Origin: Saccharina japonica
Taxonomy: Eukaryota; Sar; Phaeophyceae; Laminariales; Laminariaceae
NCBI GenBank assembly: GCA_008828725.1
Contig: MEHQ01003819.1
Coordinates: 387,289-451,288 of the forward strand
Direction: 5' to 3'
Length of the DNA: 64,000 nt
The position numbers and the translations under genes were made by a program. Below the pieces are notes generated by a model. That model did not search any database, was not told the DNA's origin, and was given only the letters and a program-made list of their open reading frames with translations. Below are positions 45,001-54,944 of this stretch, one piece after another; the stretch's first letter is position 1, and each line of letters starts with the position of its first letter.

Positions 45001-48000
45001 ACACGCTGGTTGATCCTTCGGTGTCCGACGAGGGAGAAGTGGTGCCATCGTATCCCGGGTTGACGGTAACATCGTCGTCGTCCACGCAAGCGGCGCTTGG
45101 ATCAACGCACGCGTACCCGTCGTCTCCGCAAGTGAGAGCGATGTTCGAAATGCAGGTGCACTCGCAGCAATCCCCTCCGTCGTATCCTGGTGCAGTTTTG
45201 AAAGAACGAGATTAGGCTCACGTGTTGCACATGCCAAAACATATACTTGTGAGTGGTGTGGCTTTGGTTGTGTTTTCGTGACTCGTACACAGATGCGGCT
45301 GATCAGCACAATGAAGCTCGTTAGACCCACGCCAGGCATTGCTTGCCGGCGGTGTGGCTTTGGCAATGTGTAACCACTCACAGGTCGTGGATAGTTTGAC
45401 GTGTGGACCAAGGTTAGAGACAGTCCGGTCAGGCCGGTGTTACGTCTACACGCGCAATGAGAGGTACCAGGAACTTAGCAAGAGCGCAGGCAAGCCTGGC
45501 AGCATATCCAGCCAGGCAAACGGAGATGCTTCTTCTTCTTCTTCTTGCGGCCGAAACGCGCATGGCAGATCTCGGTCCCCATCCTTATAGGCAAGAATAT
45601 ATGAAAACCCTTGTCCCTCTAGACGCGCGTTCAGGATGACCTCTCGATCTTTATCCGGCTAGCTTTCCCATACGTCTGTGGTTCTGCATAGGGGGGTAGA
45701 CATCAATATATAAACGCCTACTCAACATTTAACCCGGCAATCTCTCGTCCGGTCAGCTCGTGGGGAGCTCTAATCCCCTAAACCATTAACTTCAAATATC
45801 CTCAGCTTGTGACGGCGAACGTCTCACCCTACTCGAGGATCTTCGGTTCGCTGCCTTTGTTTTCGTTCACTGCAGTACCGACCTCCTCATACGCAACCCT
45901 AGATCAGATGTTAGGCTAATATCCTCGTTCTGGCAGCAGGATAAGGGGAGGAGGGGGGGGGTCGCTTTGGCTTCCACTGTATACGGCAAACGCCTCTTCC
46001 GTAGGCTACAGGCACATTATTCTTGGTTTTTAGGTTCTAGTCTAGGTTAGGGTTTTCATAATGCTTTTGTTTTTCTTGCGAGAGGGCCTATTCTACTGTA
46101 TACCCAAACGATCAAACCCCAGTCGCGCGTCTGCGAAAGTAGTTTGTACAGGGTATTGCCGAGGTCAAATGGCAAGCACCCCTTCCGCAAAAATGCCTTC
46201 CAGTTTTGAGGCACACGATGACGTTCTACGGTGTAGGTAGCACATTTTGGTCCCCGAAAATGACTTTCAGTTTCAAGACACACGAAGACGTTCTACGATG
46301 TAGGTATAGCACATTTTGGCCAAGATATGCCTGATTTGTGGAACGTATGAGTACGAGTTTCGCGTATACAAGCGTGAAACCTGACTCATTACTCGTACAT
46401 CTTGGTCTGCTCTGCTTCTACAAGTTATTTGCAAGAGGACCGTCTACAGAAGACAACCAGCAGCACCACCACTTATTTCGTAGCCGACAACATGCCCAAC
46501 TGATCGGGCTCCTTGATCCACTTTTTCCCAGTTGTTTTGTCTCTATGTCATATATTTTCTTTGCCCGTCCGTTGTCACTCCTTCCTAGCCGTAACTCGGA
46601 TCCGGGGTCGTAGACTGGGCGCTTCTCCCTCCTCCCCACTACGTACGATTTGTGCCTTGGATTTTAAACTCGAGAATACTTCAGCCCTTTCTTGTGCCTA
46701 GTCGACTTGCATCGAAGTGCGCCTACCCACGCTGCTAGGCGCTCTGGGCGTAGTTGCTTCCACGGTAATTTGTTAGTTTTTTTGTCAATAAACTCAAAGG
46801 GTCTGGCCCAAGTGGGATTCGAACTCTCACGGGATCAACTCTAATGAGCATTCGAGGGTACCAATAGCCCACCGAGGAGACCGGTGTTCTATCGTTCGAA
46901 TACCACAATCAATTAATAGTGTTTGGCAAATAAGTTTCGTGACATAACTACCGCAAGCTTTGGGATTTTTTTTCATCAGGCTGCACAATTCGCCTTGCTA
47001 AAAACCCGCGTTCGGGTGAGGTATACAGCTCCTATACTATAATCAAGTAAAACCCCACATAAAACGAATCCCCCTCTTAGAGCGCGTCACCCCTCGACGC
47101 ATGCCACGGCGGAGGTGCACCATGACATTTCTGACGGTGTTCACTTAAGGAACTCCATGCTTAAATAAAGAAACTGAGTTCGGAGAAACAAATGAAAGTG
47201 CTACCTGGTACACGATTACCAATCCCGCACGGCCTGAGTGTAAACTTAAACATTGACGCATGCTACGGCAGAGGTGCACCTGCATACAGGCCATTTTCTG
47301 AGGGTGGTGACTTGAGGACCTCTATACCAAACCCGATTTCGGAGGAAAACTAAAGTGCCACCCGATGAACAATATAATGGCGTTGAGTACAAACCGGAAA
47401 ATGGTGCAGAGCACAATAATGGAATTCCGGCGAGACGCGTGCTACGAGCGTGGTCCCAGTGACACTTTTTGGCTGAAACTTTTTCCGAATGATAGTGATG
47501 CTCCTTAACCCCAAATCGTCGGAATTTCATTCTTGTGTTGTACTATTTACCATACTAGACTCAGGTAATGGCATTGTTCATCGGGTAGCACTTATATTTT
47601 CCTCCAAAATCCATTTTTCGGCGACGTATGGAGCTCCTCAAAGTTAGGAGCTCAGAAAAACACCGGGCGCACCTCTACGCGTAGCATGCGTCGCGAGTTT
47701 GGGGTAAGGAGACTCGTCATTCTGAAAAACAAATCAGCCAAAAAGTGTCACTGGGACCTCTATTGTAGCACTTCTCCATTCTGCAAAGATAAGAGTGATG
47801 TTCCGTCGAGTTTGGGTCAAGGAGCTGCGGCCTTCAGAAAACGTTCCAGCCTAAAGGTGCTATATACCTCTGCCACAGCACGCGCCCCCCCAAGCACATA
47901 AACAGAACGCAACGCACCGCAAGCCTCGTCGTTGTTCACATAGTCGCAAATGCCGTCCTGCTTCCAGAGGTCCACGCACCCCTGAGTGCTCGTGTATCCG

Positions 48001-49645
48001 TCTCCGTCGTCCTCGTATTCCGGGTTGATCGTGACGTCGTCGTCGTCGACGCAAGAGGCGCTGGGGTCGAGGCACGCGAAGCCGCCGGAGTGCCCGCACA
48101 GGAAGGTCTCGGTGCTGACGCAGGTACACTCGCAGCAATCGCCACCGTCGAACCCTGGTTGATGTGTGAACAGAACAGCGCCAATAGCAAAATGTGAGTA
48201 AGTAATGGGGTGAACAGAACAGCGCCAATTGCAAAATGTGAGTATATACGTAATAGGAACGTTTTTTCAGGAATATATACATCCTAGGGTTTTGGGCGGG
48301 GGGTTCGCCGGCCCCATGCCGGATGGGCCATGATATACGGAAGCAACCAGTTCGATGGGTGTCATTATTGTCGTATGCTGTACCACCACCTGTACCTGGT
48401 AAGTAGTTGGTGATACATGTTTTGAGACAATTTGGACGTAGCAGCAGCTGCAACTACATCCTCTTTCGCCGACCTCATTCCTAGACCCCATACTTGCAAA
48501 TCGCGCTTGCCCCTATTTATCGAGTCTCTAGTATTGACTTCCGATGTGCGACGTGTTCAAGTTGCACAGCCCACTGCAACCAAGAAGACATGAAATTTCC
48601 CACCCAACGTGCGGTGGACGCTCTGCGCACGCTACTGTTATTCCCAACGTCCACCCCTACGTAGGCTGTACCGCATCTACAACTCCATCCCCAAGCCGTG
48701 TGTACCGTGGGCTCTAGCGTTGCCACAGCGATGACAGTGAGCGATTATTTGGCAAACCGACGAACCCGTCGATCCCCTCCTGCGGATTTCAACTAATGGC
48801 TATCGAAATGGTGTTGCAATCGTTTGTACCGTGGGCTCTAGCGTTGCCACGGAGATGGCAGTGGGCGACTATTCGGCAAACCGACGAACACGTCGATCCC
48901 CTCCTGCGGATTTCAGCCAATGGCTTTCGAAATGATGTTGCAAGAATCCAGCTTTTGTTCGATAGGTGTAGCGACAGAGGGGCCGCTTGCCGGTCCCTGA
49001 TTATCTGCCGCTCAGCGCCGCTCGGCCGAGTGTCTACCTTTTTAAAATTCGGCCTTGAAATGTGTACTATTTGCGATAAGCACCGCCATGGGATTTGTCC
49101 AACCCTGCACCTGAACCACTCTTCTCCCCCTCCTATACTCCGGAGACAAAACTCCAGATATCACATACGAATAATCGTAGACAGACTCCCCATATTCGCC
49201 TCCCGTAATTACACTTGGTTTGTTTAGAAACTCTGCGACAACACAACGTATTGAGGTCCGATATCGAGTGAGGTAAACCATCACCGACTTGCCCGAGTGG
49301 CGCAAAGCACGGTAGTGAAACTCGGGGTAGCCGCCCTGCCAAAGCTCAAGACATTGGGTATGGTATCGTATTCTGCTCTGTTGGGTGGGCTCTGGCTCAC
49401 GCAGCTTTCCTCCGTCCGAACACCCCCAACCCCCCCTTACCGCACGCCTCAATGTTGTTGAACAGGTCGCAGTCGCCGTCCCCGAAGAAATTCGGAACGC
49501 AACGCGCAGACCCAGTATCACTAGTACTGTAGCTATGGCCACCAACAGGGGTTGTGCTGCTGCTAGCGCTAACATCATCCGAGAGAAGCATTAGGGCCGA
49601 CGTGAACGCGGCGAAGCCAACCGATCGACGGCGTTGGGGCTTCAT
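40260..49645 (-). CDS. Secreted multi-LNR (Lin-12/Notch repeat) protein with galactose-binding-like domain, six exons, 3' end missing
   Basis: Six minus-strand exons (205, 237, 246, 288, 404 and 147 bases) join without a frame break into 509 codons. The product starts with a signal peptide, then has four LNR modules. Each reads C-x-GDGDCD-x-NN-x-EACG / (F/Y)DGGDCCECTC with a phase-1 intron at the slash, followed by CGD-x-GGFACVDPSASC and an Asp-rich linker. The last module runs into a region with SRWSC, IEFTFEDPQDI, VDVQVAFWMG and, across an intron, ARINGEVIGQFDS to EWISLTE. This resembles discoidin/CBM-type beta-sandwiches. LNRs are calcium-binding, disulfide-rich modules; an extracellular or cell-wall-binding role is inferred. 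The last exon would complete the C-terminal strand and lies below 40260. Every intron examined carries transposon or tandem-repeat sequence. Confidence 0.78.
41572..41676. mobile_element. Small MITE family 3, complete copy with TA flanks
   Basis: 105 bp with near-perfect inverted ends TTACGGAGGACCACAGTAA and the complement, flanked by TA on both sides. This suggests a Tc1/mariner-type origin. It sits in intron 5 of the LNR gene. Confidence 0.82.
42055..42120 (+). repeat. CAG run then CAA run in LNR intron 5
   Basis: About 12 CAG units (42055-42091) followed by ACAACAACA repeats. In the gene's direction these are CTG and TTG, inside the intron 70 bp below the exon 5 donor. Confidence 0.9.
42188..42591 (-). 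CDS. LNR protein exon 5 (second half of LNR4, first part of galactose-binding-like domain)
   Basis: 404 bases, phase 1 in and phase 0 out, acceptor ATTAG before 42591, donor CAG/GTACGG at 42188. After YDGGDCCECTCVST and GGFNCVDPRADC it changes to a new domain: DGVSEDADSRWSC, CNIEFTFEDPQDIVDVQVAF, WMGFERSRTLQ. The order (RWS, buried strand with F-x-F, I-x-x-V-x-V, W-x-G-x-x-R) is that of discoidin/CBM32-type folds. The domain assignment is by pattern only. Confidence 0.78.
42995..43095. repeat. C/G-homopolymer repeat family, partial copy in LNR intron 4
   Basis: A G run at 43000-43011, then GCGTACTCATTTGTTGCTTG, CATTTGACCATTGACCACGC, CCGAGACGGAGCACCG and another G run. Same text near 44380-44460 and 13805-13865. 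Confidence 0.65.
43254..43554 (-). mobile_element. MITE family 1, diverged copy in LNR intron 4
   Basis: Starts GACACATGCTAAGGTACAGG and ends CCCTTCTCGTGGCACGCC; it finishes 33 bp from the exon 4 donor. No clear target duplication. Confidence 0.65.
43588..43875 (-). CDS. LNR protein exon 4 (second half of LNR3, first half of LNR4)
   Basis: 288 bases, phase 1-1, acceptor AACAG before 43875, donor G/GTGAGA at 43588. It encodes FDGGDCCECTCVST, CGDEFTGGFACIDPSASC, a very acidic linker of Asp runs, then CIDALHGDGDCDTEQNTEEC. The Asp runs come from GAC/GAT repeats and make this the longest linker of the gene. Confidence 0.8.
44375..44460. repeat. C/G-homopolymer repeat family, partial copy in LNR intron 3
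   Basis: GGGGGGGAGGGGCGTTGTCA, TTCGTTGCTTGCCTCAGTCA, TTTGACCACTGACC and TTTCGAGACGGGGCGG parallel the copy at 42995-43095. Confidence 0.65.
44941..45186 (-). CDS. LNR protein exon 3 (second half of LNR2, first half of LNR3)
   Basis: 246 bases, phase 1-1, acceptor CACCAG before 45186 and donor G/GTGCGT at 44941. It encodes YDGGDCCECTCISN, CGDDGYACVDPSAAC, an Asp/Gly/Ser linker, then CIDDYISDGGCDPINNREEC. Same module as exons 2 and 4 with a diverged linker, consistent with old exon duplication. Confidence 0.8.
46196..46320 (+). repeat. Two direct copies of a MITE-like terminus
   Basis: AGTTTTGAGGCACACGATGA then CGTTCTACGGTGTAGGTAGC, and AGTTTCAAGACACACGAAGA then CGTTCTACGATGTAGGTATA, about 67 bp apart. 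Each is followed by GCACATTTTGG. The text recalls the left end of MITE family 1. Confidence 0.55.
46520..46885 (-). mobile_element. SINE, near full length, in LNR intron 2
   Basis: Reverse copy with CGTAACTCGGATCCGGGGTC, CTCGAGAATACTTCAGCCCT, AGGCGCTCTGGGCG, and a head with a B-box complement (GGGATTCGAACTCTC, about 46820) and CCAATAGCCCACCGAGGAGA. Confidence 0.78.
47255..47776 (-). mobile_element. MITE family 1, middle copy of a three-level nest
   Basis: Inserted in the outer copy with the 4-bp duplication CATT (47251-47254 and 47777-47780). It is itself split by the copy at 47434-47692. Confidence 0.88.
47434..47692 (+). mobile_element. MITE family 1, innermost copy of a three-level nest
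   Basis: Complete, in opposite orientation to its hosts, flanked by the perfect 4-bp duplication GCGA (47430-47433 and 47693-47696). Confidence 0.9.
47918..48154 (-). CDS. LNR protein exon 2 (second half of LNR1, first half of LNR2)
   Basis: 237 bases, phase 1 at both ends. Acceptor ACCAG before 48154, donor G/GTGCGT at 47918. It encodes FDGGDCCECTCVST, CGHSGGFACLDPSASC, an acidic stretch with four Asp, then CVDLWKQDGICDYVNNDEAC. A nested block of three MITEs ends 31 bp below its donor. Confidence 0.8.
48166..48254 (+). repeat. Tandem pair of about 45-bp units in LNR intron 1
   Basis: GTGAACAGAACAGCGCCAAT-GCAAAATGTGAGTA occurs twice, at 48166 and about 48211, directly next to the exon 2 acceptor. 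Confidence 0.85.
48702..48949 (+). repeat. Tandem duplication, two units of 124 bp, in LNR intron 1
   Basis: GTACCGTGGGCTCTAGCGTT starts at 48702 and again at 48826. Both units contain GGCAAACCGACGAAC and GATCCCCTCCTGCGGATTTC. Confidence 0.9.
49441..49645 (-). CDS. LNR protein exon 1 (signal peptide, first half of LNR1)
   Basis: The chosen ATG at 49645-49643 gives a classic signal peptide: a KPQRRR n-region, hydrophobic core VGFAAFTSALMLL, and small residues (SASS) for cleavage near residue 27. An upstream in-frame ATG would bury the signal in a longer charged leader, so it was not used. The exon ends CVPNFFGDGDCDLFNNIEAC plus G, with donor G/GTAAGG at 49441/49440 in phase 1. Confidence 0.75.
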
Positions 49646-49725
49646 GGCGTGCAGGCCTTGTCTTGACCTCGTGCAGGTGCCGTCGCAGACCCTTCCTCGA
49701 CGCGCGCAGCCTGCATAGTTGCCGT

Positions 49726-49733
49726 ATATAGCA
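49726..49733 (-). promoter_or_regulatory. Possible TATA box of the LNR gene
   Basis: Read on the minus strand the sequence is CTATATAC, about 80 bp upstream of the chosen ATG, a workable distance for a core promoter. It sits at the edge of a SINE, so it could also be chance. No other promoter element was recognised. Confidence 0.2.
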
Positions 49734-49734
49734 C

Positions 49735-50030
49735 GCGCGGCGTGATTGTTATGGTTGAGCTCGAGGGTTCGAGTCTCTGGACGAGGACTTATATCATCAA
49801 AGTACACCAACTAACTTTCGAGAGCGCCAATGATAATGTGGTCAGGCCCAAATCAGACGAGTGTTGACCATGGAAGAAAGTGCTGACATCTTCTCGCGAT
49901 GAAAATGCAAGGCGCGTACTGGAGTTTAGGCAGGCAAAAAAAGAGCCTACTTAGTGCCCGCGGATCTGAGTGTTACGACTAAAGAGGGAGACAAACAAAA
50001 GAAGGGCGGATATCTTAAATGGGATGGAGG
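49735..50030 (+). mobile_element. SINE upstream of the LNR gene
   Basis: Head with GAGGGTTCGAGTCTC (B box), then TTTCGAGAGCGCCAATGATA, GGAAGAAAGTGCTGACATCT, TCTCGCGATGAAAATGCAAG, GATCTGAGTGTTACGACT and TAAATGGGATGG. Its 3' end forms the start of the tandem duplication that follows. Confidence 0.78.
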
Positions 50031-50385
50031 GAAACCCATAAACGTTAAACATTTAGTCGACATATCCACCACGCTTAACCCCCAACAGAAAACCTAGCGC
50101 ACCATTCTAAAACAACTCTTTTGAGATGGTCAAACCCCTTGCCAAAAAGGAGATGACGACTGTCACAACGTAACATCGCCACACTCGCCTAAAAGAAGGG
50201 CGGATATCAAAAATGGGATGGAGGGAAACCCATAAACGTAAAACATTTAGTCGACATATCCACCACTCTTAACCCCCAACAGAAAACCTAGCGCACCATT
50301 CTAAAACAACTCTTTTGAAATGGTCAAACCCCCCAGCCAAAAAGAAGATGACGACTGTCACAACGTAACATCCCCACACTCGCCT
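49997..50385 (+). repeat. Tandem duplication, two units of about 194 bp
   Basis: AAAAGAAGGGCGGATATC starts at 49997 and 50191. Both units contain AACATTTAGTCGACATATCC, CCAACAGAAAACCTAGCGCA and GACGACTGTCACAACGTAAC. The SINE 3' end is part of the unit, so the duplication came after the SINE insertion. Confidence 0.92.
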
Positions 50386-50597
50386 ATGGACCACAACCTA
50401 AAATCCTTTTGCCCCAACAAACAACTCTCATTCCGGATACCGAAACAACCAACCCCTTATCCTTGTAAAAATGGCAACGCCCCAAATATAACGAGCACGT
50501 AATTAAAATTGGGCGGATATAGCACACCATTCCGATCACGCTTTTGAGACGATTAACGCTTCAGTTGAAACGAGATGGCGAATACATATCTATAACA

Positions 50598-50902
50598 GAG
50601 TGTTTGCGTTTTTTTTTTTTCTTACTTTTACTTCTCTAAAAATTCTCCCGAAGGAAGGATTTGCGGTAAATTAAAAAAAAAACGGCAAAAAAGTACTTTA
50701 GAGAAGTACGTTTTTGATCAAAAGTTACGGTAACTTTTGGCTCTCAGTTTCATTGGCCTACACACACCGAGCATTCCACCGACGCAGAACGCCACAAATT
50801 ATGGGACATATCTCCCATAGGCCCCAACCTTGCTGCTTGCTCTACACAACACAACAACCGGTGGGAGCACAGAGGCTCGAGAGGTGTGCTACAGTATGAT
50901 AC
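50598..50902 (+). repeat. Dispersed repeat, arm 1 of an inverted pair
   Basis: About 300 bp that recur in opposite orientation at 53126-53381. Shared landmarks are GAGTGTTTGCG at one end, CTTCTCTAAA, ACCGAGCATTC, CACAACACAACAACCG and GTATGATAC at the other. Arm 2 lies inside the hAT element and arm 1 outside it, so the pair is two independent insertions rather than the ends of one element. Confidence 0.7.
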
Positions 50903-51340
50903 GGACAAGCGGTGCTGGATTTTGCTGACGGGGCGCCGGCGGACTGCTGGCGGCCCGCTACGGTACGCTCTCGCCGGCTTGGTGTCGCGGAGGATGCGCT
51001 GTTCAAAAGAACTACTCTAACGAGTACGATCGTATGGAGACGTAGTCTTACCGCCTTGCTTGTAGAGCGCGACAGGATGACAGATCGCCGTGTATCATTT
51101 CAATTTCACCACACTGCGGTAGCAGCACTAGCAGCACTAGCAGCAGCGGCGGCGCGCCGCCACGGTCTATATATATGTCGGGCCCCGGGCGGGCTTGGAG
51201 CGGAGCGTGCCGGCGCGGTGTCGCGCGTAGGTCGTGGGCAGCAGCCGGAGCAGCACACGACGACAAGAATAGTTGGACGCAAAATCGAGAAAAGCAAAAC
51301 CGGAAGCTGTTGCTTCTCCTGCTCTGCTGCTGCTACTCTG

Positions 51341-51384
<44 letters not shown>

Positions 51385-52020
51385 GCTGCTGCTGGGGCTG
51401 CCGCTGCTGCTGGGGCTGCCGCCACGTAGCTGCAGCCACCGGTGCTGCTGCTTGCGGTCGTGGGATTGCAGCTGCGGCACTGCGGTCATACCCCTGCCGC
51501 CGCCACCGTTGTTTGGCTGCCGTTCCTCTCGTACGCTACTTTTTGTTTTCGTTGTTTGTTTGGTTTGCCGCATTGCCTCACCCCACTTCCCTTATTATTT
51601 TCGGAGGCGTCGCCTGCAGGATTTTGTTTACGTCCATCGCAAACACACCGAAACCATGAGGGGAAGGGAATTCACTTTTTTGAGCGGAAGGAAAGTATTT
51701 TTTTTTTACTTCTATCGCAAACACTCTCATATAAAAAAACAAGAGCTGCAGACAGCTGTGAGATCGAGGATTTCGGCGAAACTCGCATTTGCAAGATGAG
51801 TGTGATGCTTCGATCGTATACCTGTATATGTATACAGTATGTCACAATACTAAACCACCACCCAACTCCATATGATAAATAATGGACATGAACCACCACG
51901 CCTAAGAACCCAGCACGACAACACCGGGATGACACGAGCAAAACACCACTTCAATAAGAACGACGGCAACGACAGCCTCACACTTACCACATGTAACACA
52001 TAAAGTGACAGGAAGAAAGC
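50903..52020. other. GC-rich, CTG-bearing intergenic stretch
   Basis: Holds a CTG run (about 51345-51383) within a larger CTG/CCG-rich tract to about 51440 and a copy (about 51735-51820) of the dispersed repeat at 26015. A 295-codon open frame crosses it (50912-51799), but its poly-Leu and Cys/Arg-rich composition follows from the repeats. Confidence 0.5.
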
Positions 52021-52028
52021 CCCATCAC

Positions 52029-54058
52029 TAGGGCTGTGAGTTGGCTGACTATTAGTTGCCAGCTAGTTATTAGCTGGCTAGTTTTTTAAGTTAGTTGCGG
52101 CGGTGCCAACTATCCAACTATTTTTGCTTTTTGGGTTTCCTTGCTTGTAGGAAGGCTTGTTTGATACGGGGTGTGTATTTCTCGGCGTCCCCAAGCAGTA
52201 CCACCACGCACAGAGAGAGAGGCCTTCCACAACTCGTGGCGCATCAACCCATCGCCATCGACGGTGCCGGTGCCGATGGCAGGGCCGAGGGTGTCGGCAC
52301 CGCTGAGCCTGGCCTGTCGAAGGACCATGGCGGTGATGGAGCGTCCGACGAAGAAGTGACTGTACCGAGCGCTCCTCCGAAAGCGAGTGCACGCGACAAG
52401 ATAGCGGTTCGCTACCGCGTACAGAAGGAGCGCCGGCTTTCCAAGCCCCCCAAACGGGGACAGGGATTCATACTTTGATGCGAGATGTTTTGCGGGGTTC
52501 TGCATGTTTGTAGTCCATCTGGGACAATATTTCCAATATATTCCCCACACGCACCAACCTGCATTTTTCTCAGGATGTGTTGAGCTGTGTTCGGAAATCT
52601 AGAGTCACTGTCAGGAAGCTCAACACTGCGCGCAGCTTCTCACGATTTTGTTTAATAATTATTATACCAAAAAACGTATAAACAAGCCCCTTGTTTCCCT
52701 GGTTGTAATACTTTTCACACCCAAATTCTGAGCACTGATTTGGGGAGCTATGACCATAGGCCGCCGGCCATTTTTTTCGCAATAAGAAAACAGCTTTTGA
52801 GGGAGATATGAGGGAAGCAATGTATATTGAAGATCGTTTTCCCCTGGTTACTACTGTTTGACAAATCGTGCGATATTCAAAGAGATTACGGCAAACGATT
52901 GCTCTCGTCCACACCTCCAGACCGTTTCTTTTTCGTTTGCAGCACTATAAAATTGCGTGAGATATTCATAATTTTGCCCAAAATGACTGATTTTGGTCGA
53001 TTTGGGCCTTTTGGAGATTTGTTTTTTTATGCAGTGTTGCGTAACTACTTGAATTTAGTGTAGATTTTTTTTATTTCTCGTTCTCAGCATCGATTCCTCT
53101 TGTCTTCGCGGCCACGTATATGGTTGTATCATACTCTAGCTACGTACACCTCTCAAGCCTCTGTGCTCCCATCGGTTGTTGTGTTGTGTAGGGGCGTTCT
53201 GCGTCGGTAGAATGCTCGGTGTGTGTAGGCCGATCGATAAAACTGAGAGCGCTTTTGATCAAATCTTAATCTTTACTTCTCTAAAGTACTTTTTCGCAGA
53301 TTATAAAAAAAATTACCTCAAATTCTCCCTTCGGGAAAATGTTTAGAGAAGTAAAAGTAAGAAAACAAAACGCAAACACTCTAGTTATGACTATAAGTAA
53401 ACGTCATTGGAAATATTTTATGCCGGACGGACCATACGAGTATACAGTAAAAGGTAGAACTCTGGTAGTATGGTTCATGCGGTCAACTGTGATGGCGGGA
53501 CTTTGTCCCAAGGTCCTATCACTGTAATAATACAAGTATGTCTCTGTCATAAGTGTGCCAACTGGATGATGAGCACCTCTGGCGCGGGTGTTTGAGTGAT
53601 GCTCACCCTGAGCTGTGTGTCGATCCCAGTCTATTTTTGTCGATCCCAGTCTAGTTTGGTCGATCCCAGTCTAGTTTGTGTCCTATTTTTAGTTTGTACT
53701 GGTGATGTGCTACTGCCTGCTTCACGAGTATGTACCATATATTTCTGGTGCATCTCTTTAATATCCGACAAACTGAGACGAAGTTTAGAAATATACCTGT
53801 TTCCTGATCAAAACCAGAGATAAACTTGGCCCATATATCATGCTTTTTGTGTGTAAAATGAAGCCAAATAGCGTAATTTTTGCCTCCGGCGGCGCCCTCC
53901 GGGGGCGCCTCCAGCGGGGCCCCCTCGGCCGGGGGGGGCTTTTTTGGCTCGCTTCGCTCGCCTGACTTTAGCCAACTAGTCAACTAAAGTCAGTTAGTTG
54001 GCTGGCTTCGCCAGCCAACTAATAACTAGCCGGGAACTCCAGCCAACTCACAGCCCTA
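52029..54058. mobile_element. hAT-like DNA transposon, probably non-autonomous, 2.03 kb
   Basis: The ends are inverted repeats starting TAGGGCTGTGAGTTGGCTG and ending in its complement. They are flanked by a perfect 8-bp duplication CCCATCAC (52021-52028 and 54059-54066). An 8-bp duplication with TAGGG ends is the hallmark of hAT elements. Subterminal copies of TTAGTTGGCTGG in both directions look like transposase-binding sites. No hAT transposase motif was found inside; a 127-codon frame at 52095-52478 has no recognisable domain. A GC-rich hairpin region lies at about 53878-53945. Confidence 0.85.
53126..53381 (-). repeat. Dispersed repeat, arm 2, inserted in the hAT element
   Basis: Reverse complement of the repeat at 50598-50902, with some small indels. 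Its place inside the hAT element means it either arrived after that element or travels with it. Confidence 0.7.
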
Positions 54059-54204
54059 CCCATCACCCAACATTACGTACACGGCATTTATTCCAACAAC
54101 CAACAGTAAGTAGTGTACATGAATACGTAGGCACTTGGCGTCAAAACGACGCTACGTATTTCGAAGCGGTACAATAGAACGATCAATGATATTTACCGGC
54201 GTCC

Positions 54205-54595
54205 CGGGTGGACTCTCGTCCCTGTTAGAGTCAAGGTCGTGCGTTCGAGCCCCCCGCGAGTGCATGTTCATATGTACGTAGAGACTTTTTCTCGCAACAA
54301 ATATCTTGACCAGCGGAAAGCGATATCTTGACCAGCGGTAAGCGCGAGAGCTTGACTTAGCAAAATTCGATGAAAATCGACGAGCGTTGGAAATGCTGAA
54401 CGTGAACCCTCTGCGCGATAAAAATCAAGCCACGAACCGTAGTGGGGAGAAGGGAGACGAGCCTACTTAATGACCCCGGATCTGAGTTACAACTACTTTT
54501 TTTTGGGGGAATTTATGGCTCTGTTAAGAACGGAGAGAGAAAAGAAGGGCGAAGATAATAAATGGGATGGACAAAAAAACAAGGAAAAAATGAAA
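54205..54595 (+). mobile_element. SINE, long variant with tRNA-like head
   Basis: Head with GTGCGTTCGAGCCCCC. A variant middle (ATATCTTGACCAGCGGAAAG, duplicated in part; GATGAAAATCGACGAGCG; CCCTCTGCGCGATAAAAATC), then GACCCCGGATCTGAGTTACA and a tail GGGATGGACAAAAAAAC. Same variant as 62866-63205. Confidence 0.8.
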
Positions 54596-54944
54596 AAGCC
54601 AAACATATGCGACGACAACGGCTGACGGGTGTGACCATTGGGTGCGAAGTCTATGATATAGTCACGCTCCACGCTCCACCATGCACTGACAGAGCGACAA
54701 GTCTAAACTTTCGATCGCACAACTCAAACTTTCGCTAACTCCACGCCACGACCGGCACGCAGACAGACGCGGACAGGGTGAACTACAGATCGGAGCGGCG
54801 AAAAACGCTTGTCACTTGTCACTGTAAACGAAATCGATACGTAACAGGTGTTTGATTTGTAGCTGTCAAATACTGATGTTTCGTAACGATTACCTGGTGT
54901 ACCAGGTCAATTATATACCACGTAAGCAAGTTGTATCTACTGGG

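Larger units (their letters stand above)
47096..47886 (-). mobile_element. MITE family 1, outer copy of a three-level nest
   Basis: The left end is GACGCATGCCACGGCGG, the right end CCTCTGCCACAGCACGCGCC; the copy is split by the insertion at 47255-47776. The flanks CCTC and CCCC match at three of four bases. It lies in intron 2 of the LNR gene, 31 bp from exon 2. Confidence 0.85.

Noticed and set aside
50912..51799. 295-codon open frame as a protein gene
   Set aside because: Its length comes from CTG/CCG repeats giving poly-Leu and from GC-rich sequence. No domain, signal or splice context, and the opposite strand is equally open.
50598..53381. A 2.8-kb transposon with 300-bp terminal inverted repeats
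   Set aside because: One arm lies within the hAT element (52029-54058) and the other outside, and no target duplication was found at the outer ends.
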